Below, piece after piece: positions 57,434-64,000 of a DNA stretch of 64,000 nucleotides. Under the pieces are notes generated by a model. The model did no database searches. It saw only the letters and a program-made list of their open reading frames with translations, and was not told the DNA's origin. How positions within the stretch are numbered: position 1 is the stretch's first letter; the number at the start of each line of letters is the position of its first letter. This DNA is from Acarospora socialis (Eukaryota; Ascomycota; Lecanoromycetes; Acarosporales; Acarosporaceae), in contig JAMYGW020000013.1 in NCBI GenBank assembly GCA_025617375.2, forward strand, positions 372,001 to 436,000. Direction: 5' to 3'. A program made the translations under genes and the position numbers.

Positions 57434-60400
57434 TCAGCCGCCGTCGTCCCGTTGTGCTGCGTCGGTCGTGGTGGGAGCGGCGGTGTTAGCCCTAGTCTTG
57501 ACGAGAGAGATGGCGATTTTCTTGTTAGCGGTTGGCGAGTCTTTGGTGGTGGTGAAGCTCTTTTTGCGTCGGAGGATGTTGCCGGTTGTGTTGGTGCTTG
57601 CGCTGGTGTTGGTACCTGTGTTGGTGCTGTTGGGGCTGGTGGCGCTGCCGAGGGAGGAGGTGGAGGAGCTTCGGCGTTTGCTGTGCGAGAGCTTACCGAG
57701 TTCGTCTTCTTCGTCTTCTTCTCTTCTTCGTTTCTCCGAGAGGCGCTCGGGAGGTGTGGTGGACGGTGGGGTGCTAGTGGTGATAGGTTGTGGGGAGTTG
57801 GCTGCTTGGGGGTTGGAGTAGATGGGGGGTTCGTCGGCGCGTGAGTCTTTCAGGGAGTCAGATTGCTCGGGCTTGGAAGTGTCCATTATGTCTTCATCGT
57901 CGTCCGGGTAGTCGACTAATGGCTTGGTGATGGGCGAGGTGCCATTTGTGACGGGAGGATTGCTCTGCTTCTTTGCTGCCATGTCGTCCTCGTCGTCGGA
58001 GGTGTTGAAGTATTCTTCTTCCGCGGCGTCCATTTCTTTGACCCCTTGCCATCTTTGACCACCGTTGATCTGAGTTCTCGTTGGCGTCTCATCGTCTTGG
58101 CTGAATAGGGTGGTGTCCATATCTGGATTATAGCCTTGCATCTGGTCATATCGAAGTATGAGGTTTCGGAAGGTGTCGACATAGGTGATGTCTTTCAGCT
58201 TCTCGCGGTAGTTCTCTACGATATGTAAGATGATGGGCTTAATGTTTTCTCGCTTGATGAACTCGAAGAGCTCCAAACAAGCGGAGTTCAGAAGATTGTC
58301 GCGAGGCATCGTCTCATATACGATGTTGAGAATTGGTTCGAATATATGATATTGCATGATTTGTCGATTGTAGAATTCGTCTTGTAGGCCCACACATGTC
58401 CGGAAGAATTTCAATGCCGCTGCATCCAGTCAGCCAACTTCTTGACCAGAGGGATTATTGGAGAAAAAGTACTAAGTTTCAGGTGCTTTTGCGAATAAGT
58501 CAAAAGCTGTGCAATTCGCGATGCGAGACCCTCTGTGAGGATAAAGTATTTACTCCGGAATAGATGTTGCCGGATGAAGAAACATATGATTTCAACTAAA
58601 TGTGAGTACAAAGCGATCTCTTGGAAGGTGAGATCATTGACTGCGTCATGTCAAGTCAGCCATGCCTGATACATACAGTCAACATCGGCCCATGTATTGC
58701 TCACCGGATGTCCTGTGCTCCAAATCCTTCAGAGGCCGGAACAGCTTTTTAGCTGACTCGTCATAGAAGTTCTGAATGAATGACTCTGTCTGAGGATTTG
58801 CTTGCACGTTGCCGCGAAGTTTGGATATGAAGTCGCTGCTTGCTCGGCCGATGCCGTCCGTTGGCGGTTGGGTCGACTGCGGGTCTAGGAGAACCTTGAT
58901 AGCGTCTGCAATCTGCGCCTTTACCCCTAGGTCAACTTCGACCAGAAGCAACTCGATCAACGTATCGGTAAGCGGTGTCCTCTTCTCGTTGATTGCCTTG
59001 AATATGTAAGAGCGCATCATGGACGGATCGTGGTCGATCATTGCAACAAGCACATCAGTGCCCGCTATTCGTACTGCAGCAGCCTCATGCATCAAGGCAA
59101 ACGTGATGACACCGAAAAGGCCGGCTTGGATGAAGTTGTTGTAAAGAGCTGCACGGGCGGGAGCTTGTAAGTTCTTGGCAATGGCACAGCATTGCTGGAT
59201 GAACAGCACAGCGTCATGTTTTCGCTTTTGGTCCTCTTCGCGGTTATCGAAAATGCCAAATAGTTCCTTCAGAAATGGTGTATTCCCTTGCAGATGCTGA
59301 ACGATCTCTACCTGGTTGAAGAAGATCTGGGAGTTTAGAACGGAAAAGGTAGGATCGTCAAGTATTCGCGCCAGGACGACGTCCTTGAGGTACTGTAAGC
59401 GCCAGGTGTAATGAATCTTCTTCTTTATGATAGGGTCCTCGATAGGGACGACCTCTTTGTACCTGGTCTCATCCGAAAGGTATTGCCGGTGATTTGCCTT
59501 GTGATTAGGAAAGTCCGGGTCGTCTAAAAGATGATTCAATGAGCCAACCGTAGCGCAGTCAGATATTTGGTCCTACTCACATTCCAGTGCGCCGACAACT
59601 CCGAGGACACAGTTGTCGGAAACAACATGCTCGATGATGGTCGAGTCATTGAGCAAGATGATTGTTTTGGCTATGTTGCAAAGCCGGTGCAGATCTGCCA
59701 AGCTTTCCAAGTCCTCTGCTATCGAAACTAAAGGCAGTAACTTTGGGATGTAGTCTTCGTTTAGGATGAACTTCGTGAGTGAGTCTCGGCCGGCGGATGT
59801 GCTACTAGCGGTACGCATTATTTGTTCGATATCGAGCAGATTTCCTAGCTCGGGAGTCGGTAGTAGTACAGGGTTCGAGAAGCCATCAATCGCGTCGTCT
59901 GACAATGCATCGTCTGTCGTCGAATTAAGTTTTGAGCACATGTTTCAAGAAGCCGCGAGCTACTTGGAAACCACAAGGCTTACCTGGTCCAGCCAGCGAC
60001 ATCAGTCGATCTCGCACGTGACTGACAAAATCCCTGATGTTCGAAGCCAATCAGTAGCTGATGCAAGCAGGAAGGGTCCGTGACTAGTATATGTCTCTTC
60101 AGAGTACGCATGAGCGATCACTAACCATATCACAGCGCATCCATCTGCCTCCTGGAAACTTAATGCCATGTCCGTTCCGTTCGACTCGGTCCATACAATT
60201 AGAGTGTCTGTATTCCGTGAGCCCTTGGTACATGCGTAGCTTTTTCGCGCTTTGGTACCTTGCTGTTTTTGATAACCATCATCTTTCGAGATCTTTGTTT
60301 CCAGCAACATTCTATCCGGTTGGTCTTCTGACTCCACATATATCCGAGGCTCATCCTATTCGGCACCAATATCAACATGCTGTTCCAGAAGGCCCATAAC

Positions 60401-60554
60401 ATCGCAAGGCCAACACGTTGATCTAATCAGCTGCTCTCACCTCAACACTGACCGCTAGACAGAACCCAGTACCCCGATCAAACCAATCATTGTTCCTGAG
60501 CTCATACACTTTTACCCTCTTCCTGTCGCTGGGTGGGGGTATAGTAAGGGCCAT
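57434..60554 (-). CDS. psy2: PP4 regulatory subunit 3 (PSY2/SMEK)
   Basis: Eight exons on the minus strand (60441-60554, 60259-60355, 60126-60207, 59984-60033, 59581-59913, 58705-59523, 58473-58640, 57434-58419) give 882 residues with every junction in phase. The N-terminal EVH1/PH-like domain reads [72 protein letters not shown]. The SMEK region is helical, ARM-like: DPDFPNHKANHRQYLSDETRYKEVV, TWRLQYLKDVVLARILDDPTF, EIICFFIRQHLFRSKYFI, LKFFRTCVGLQDEFYNRQIMQYHIF. The tail is acidic then basic (EKRRREEDEEDELGKL, HSKRRSSSTSS). Known role: targets the PP4 catalytic subunit, for example to dephosphorylate Rad53/H2AX after DNA damage. The N-terminal exons are short but each matches the family. Confidence 0.95.
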
Positions 60555-63500
60555 GGTGGTCGCCGGTCCTCTAGCACACCGGTTATGTCTGGGCGGGCAA
60601 AGTTGGCGTAATAGGGGCGTGTGTACTCTGGTATGACACGCTTGATATCGCACTCGCGGAGAGTAAGGAACTATCTGATGGATCGGTGGCGGTGCGCCCA
60701 ACTACGTATAAGAGCTAGAACACACAAGCCTTGCGATCAGAAGACGTGATATTGGCAGGGCGAGCATGCGCTGGCGCAACTCTCCACATGGAGCGTTCGC
60801 GAAAGATCTGATCGATGATTAGGAGGAGGGTGTTAGCTCGATCTAAGTCTGCACGATGCGATTGAGGCTCGGCGGCGTAACCCTCAGACGCGATCAACCT
60901 AAGGCCTTTTCCAGCGCTCCGACAAGGCCAAAACAGCGCGTACTGCTCATGTCCGCGTATCTTCGTGAAGGTTTAGTGATGTCGTGCCTTGCGTGGAGGT
61001 TCAAGGATGACAACCCGTGAAGCGCTAAGGTCAGAATCCAGACTAAGTCAGCGAGTGTGGCTTGTGGATGAGCAAATCATGTCAAAAATAAAAGAGGGAC
61101 CGAGCTTCTCCCGCAGACACCACGTGATAAGATTAGTAATCGTGCCGAGGCGAGATTTGCTTCGGTCCAGATCCATTCGGAGAAGTTCGCAAGGTCTAAG
61201 TTATCAATCATTTCAAGGAACAATCTCTTGTGGGTTGCTCTTCACCCTCGAAGAGCGAGCGAACAGCAAACTGATTTGGTTAGTGGCGGAGACCAATATG
61301 TAACTCAGAATCGTTTCCGCAGTCAAATTCATGACTGTCATGGCCAGGACAAGCGCTCAACAGCAAGAACCTTTCGCTCCAGTTTAAGAGCAGTGTTTGC
61401 TGTAGATAGAGCAAGCGCGAGATTAAGAGATGGAAATCGGCAGTTGGCAAAACCCCTTACTAAATCAATGTTCTACCGATGACATGCGTCATTCACCATA
61501 TGAGTTATGCTGTTTCGATACGTGTGATATGAATTCATAGCAACCTGTCTGTGTTTGTTGTCATACTTTGGATATAGGAGTCGGGCATACCAATTTACCT
61601 TGAGCAATCTAGAGGGAGATGTGTGACACCTAAATGCTCAGAGAGGCTTCAAGAAGGTCGTTACTGCTCACGGCTCAGGTCGTGTTGTACGTCACTCGAA
61701 CACGTACAAGCAGTCAGACCGGCGAGGCCCGAGTGCAGGAGCGAGAATGCATGCCACAGGGTTCAGGTACCGGAGCTTACGAGTGACGATAAGATGAGAT
61801 CGAGTACCCGGGACCAGAATGCTGTTGGCCTCACGGCGTGCAGCCACTTCGGGTCGAGGCTATCTGCCACCAATTGCGAGGGCGAAAGGCAGTACGAAAC
61901 CTTGATCGACAGCCTTACAGGTGCAGCGATGCGCTGTCTAGGAAAGCCTGCAACCCAGATGGGACGGGCATCCGGATATACAGGAACAATGTGGATCCTA
62001 CATAGGTAGTACAGAACATACTGAATGTAAGCCACCGCCGATACAGTAAGCAGCGGATCGAGTCAAGATGCCGCACCCCCCAAGAATGTCGATCAAGAAC
62101 ATTCGTTGAGGTACTGACTAGCGGTACTGATTCGCAATGATCGTCATGCATTCCACGTACGCAATTCCGGCCGCGTTATAATTAGGAGAGATGCGCATGA
62201 ACTTGACGCATACATGGTTCACTTCGAAATGTTACCTGGGTGTCATCTAGGTTACTGGTAGATACAGCACTTGCACCTGCCAAACTTGCGCGGATCGAAT
62301 CATAGCGATCGTAACAAGTCTAGCCTCTCGCATTTGGCTATTTAGGACGTATGAAGAAAGTATACCTTAGGATCAGGTCGCCTGAGACACAGACTCGAAT
62401 TAAAAGGCATTCGAAAACGGACGAGAATATCAATCTTTCCTCCGTAGTGTCGAGGTTGCCACATGGTGAAAAGCCAAATGCTAATCCGCGATAAGAGCGG
62501 TTCATCACAGACTGGATGTTTGACGATTCAGGTTTCATTGCCCTCCAAGCGAGGGTCCCAAGACAAGATAAGAAAGATCTCACGGCTGAGGGGGGAGAAG
62601 AATTAACGTGGCTAATAAGTCAGTACCTTAACTGATCCGTAGGCTACGTTGGAGGACCTCCCGCGGTAGGTAGGTTTCGCTTTTGGGGTCGTGGATTACT
62701 GTCTCTCCAAGAGAAGAGCGAGACGGCTGTTCGAGTAAGGATGAAGCAGAGGATGAAGCAGTTATCAAAGTCGAAGAGGATGACTAACTCAGACCATGGG
62801 TCAGTCCGATCTCAAACAACGCCCCGAAAGTATTTTGGACTTTTGATTCCCATAAAGAATCTTGCATACGCCCCCGTACGAGTTACTCCAGCTCGGGAAC
62901 GCCCAAAAGTCTGAAAGGGATGCAGGTCGTGTGGGAAAGCTGGAAGCATCGATCCCCGAGAAATACACTTAAGGACATGGCGATGACGAATGGGTTGGTG
63001 AGGGACTTCCGGCTTTTGAAAGGAAGTGCCGGGGCCTTCTATGCACAACTCATGGATCGCGTTCTCGTTCTGACTCCCTTTGGAACTGGTGAGACACGAA
63101 CCGAGAGGCGGCCATGAGGGGCTCACAGCCCACCTCCGTCGGCACAGATAAGGTGTTCTAGTCTTGTGCTACCATACTGATGGACCAGATTGGAAAAAAC
63201 GAATACTTCGTCCGTTGATAGAGAAATCCACAGTCGAGATTCAGGAGGGCTGGATGCGTCTGTCTGATCCTCATCCTGCCTCGCCTTGCCTCCGCTTCGC
63301 GCCTCCGTCTGCTCTGCTTATGCGTCTGCAGTCTGTACATACGTAAGGTATTTCCAAAGGCGGGAACATATGCATGCAGTCAAACAAAGGTTGAAACTTT
63401 AACGAAGCCCGATTGCTTTCCTGGATTCATCGTCAAGGAACAATCACTGCGTAATCTGATTCGTATTTACTTCAAGCAACACCCCTCGTCTTACTTCGCT

Positions 63501-63883
63501 GACTTGCATTCCCTATCCTCTGTGCTGTGCTTGCGTCGTTGTACACTACATTGTTTGCTATACATAATCACCCGTACACCAGACTGCTGCAGTGTCAAAG
63601 ACTGTCACTCATTCGGTTGAGAGGGTCTGACCTCGCGAACCCGCTTCTCAGGATTCTCCTACTACCAATATTTTTCCATCTAATCCGCTCCAACCGAAGC
63701 TCCTCCCCATACTCCATTATTTAGGTACCGAGAGACCACCAGTTCGCTTGGATCTGTACCTGAGTCTTGCGCTTAGAGGCCTTCAGACACTTAAGGCCCC
63801 CCGCTGACCGCCAAGCCCGTCAGCCCTCTGTTCTACTCAACAATTCGCAGTCTGAGTGCACTTGACTTCCAAAAACTCCAACA
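60555..63883. other. 3.3-kb gene-free region
   Basis: Between the PSY2 start (minus) and the edge gene (plus), so it holds both promoters. Short frames without domains; one GGTAGGTAGG motif near 62665-62675. No gene, RNA gene or repeat family recognised beyond that. Confidence 0.5.
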
Positions 63884-64000
63884 ATGTCCATCTTCTCGAA
63901 GATTCGGGGTGCGAAGAAAGCGGCGGATAAGCACAAGGGTGCAAAGGCACAGAATGTTGGGACCGAGAAAGTGGACAAGCCTGTCGTTCCCTATCGACAC
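63884..64000 (+). CDS. Conserved fungal protein, N-terminus only (cut by window end)
   Basis: The ATG at 63884 opens 39 codons to the window end: MSIFSKIRGAKKAADKHKGA, then a Lys/Glu stretch and PVVPYRH. From memory, a start of this kind (short MSxFS, basic amphipathic helix, then PYRHxPTHAA) is shared by a family of filamentous ascomycete proteins of unknown function. The upstream context CAACAATG fits a fungal start. Only the first exon portion is visible, so length and domains are unknown. Confidence 0.7.
   Translation, partial: MSIFSKIRGAKKAADKHKGAKAQNVGTEKVDKPVVPYRH

Noticed and set aside
1-64000. tRNA or 5S rRNA genes
   Set aside because: Scanned for GTTCGAATC-type T-arms with a matching acceptor stem; the few TTCGA hits (for example near 30150 and 40249) lack a D-arm and acceptor pairing.
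1-64000. Secondary-metabolite gene cluster
   Set aside because: No polyketide synthase, peptide synthetase, terpene cyclase or cluster regulator; erg1 and the ceramide synthase are primary lipid genes that are far apart.

Overview
The window is nuclear DNA of a filamentous ascomycete (Pezizomycotina). Evidence: genes are split by short introns of about 50-90 bases with GT donors and CTAAC/CTGAC-type branch sites, there are no operons, and the gene content is typical of moulds (an ApsA-type nuclear migration protein, an AspA/Cdc11 septin, SSK1, WHI3, HAL4). I cannot fix the class. I recognise 19 protein genes well enough to give exon structures, all checked for reading phase across every junction, plus the first codons of a 20th gene at the right edge. 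I saw no tRNA, rRNA, recognisable transposon or virus-like element.

Layout: 0-12 kb holds IST3 (splicing), HSV2 (PROPPIN), septin AspA/Cdc11, a Bax-inhibitor/Lifeguard membrane protein, a Lag1-type ceramide synthase and mitoribosomal mS45/Bot1. From 12 to 28 kb come WHI3 (with almost 4 kb of gene-free DNA upstream), a CCDC97-like protein, a membrane-anchored spermidine-synthase-like protein, response regulator SSK1 and kinase HAL4/SAT4. A gene-poor stretch (28-34 kb) carries one doubtful gene. From 34 to 50 kb follow the 1,539-residue ApsA/Num1 homologue, squalene epoxidase ERG1 (divergent from apsA), a DUF7730/F-box-like protein, a conserved disordered protein of unknown role and a small four-TM protein. 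From 52 to 64 kb lie a Cid1-type nucleotidyltransferase, PP4 regulatory subunit PSY2/SMEK and the edge gene.

The genes are housekeeping or regulatory and do not form one pathway or a biosynthetic cluster. Several touch shared themes: membrane lipids (ERG1, ceramide synthase), cortex and nuclear positioning (septin, ApsA), RNA fate (IST3, WHI3, Cid1-like) and stress signalling (SSK1, HAL4, PSY2).

The most unusual structure is at the 3' end of the Cid1-like gene. About 670 bases (55096-55766) are an almost unbroken row of some 13 stem-loops, many with perfect stems of 10-15 bp, all inside an open reading frame and ending in a hairpin that contains the stop codon. It follows a 28-residue tandem repeat, and its base composition differs sharply from the rest of the same exon. 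A second window-wide feature is a family of short palindromic TACCTAGGTA/TACCTAAGGTA motifs found in gene-free DNA.
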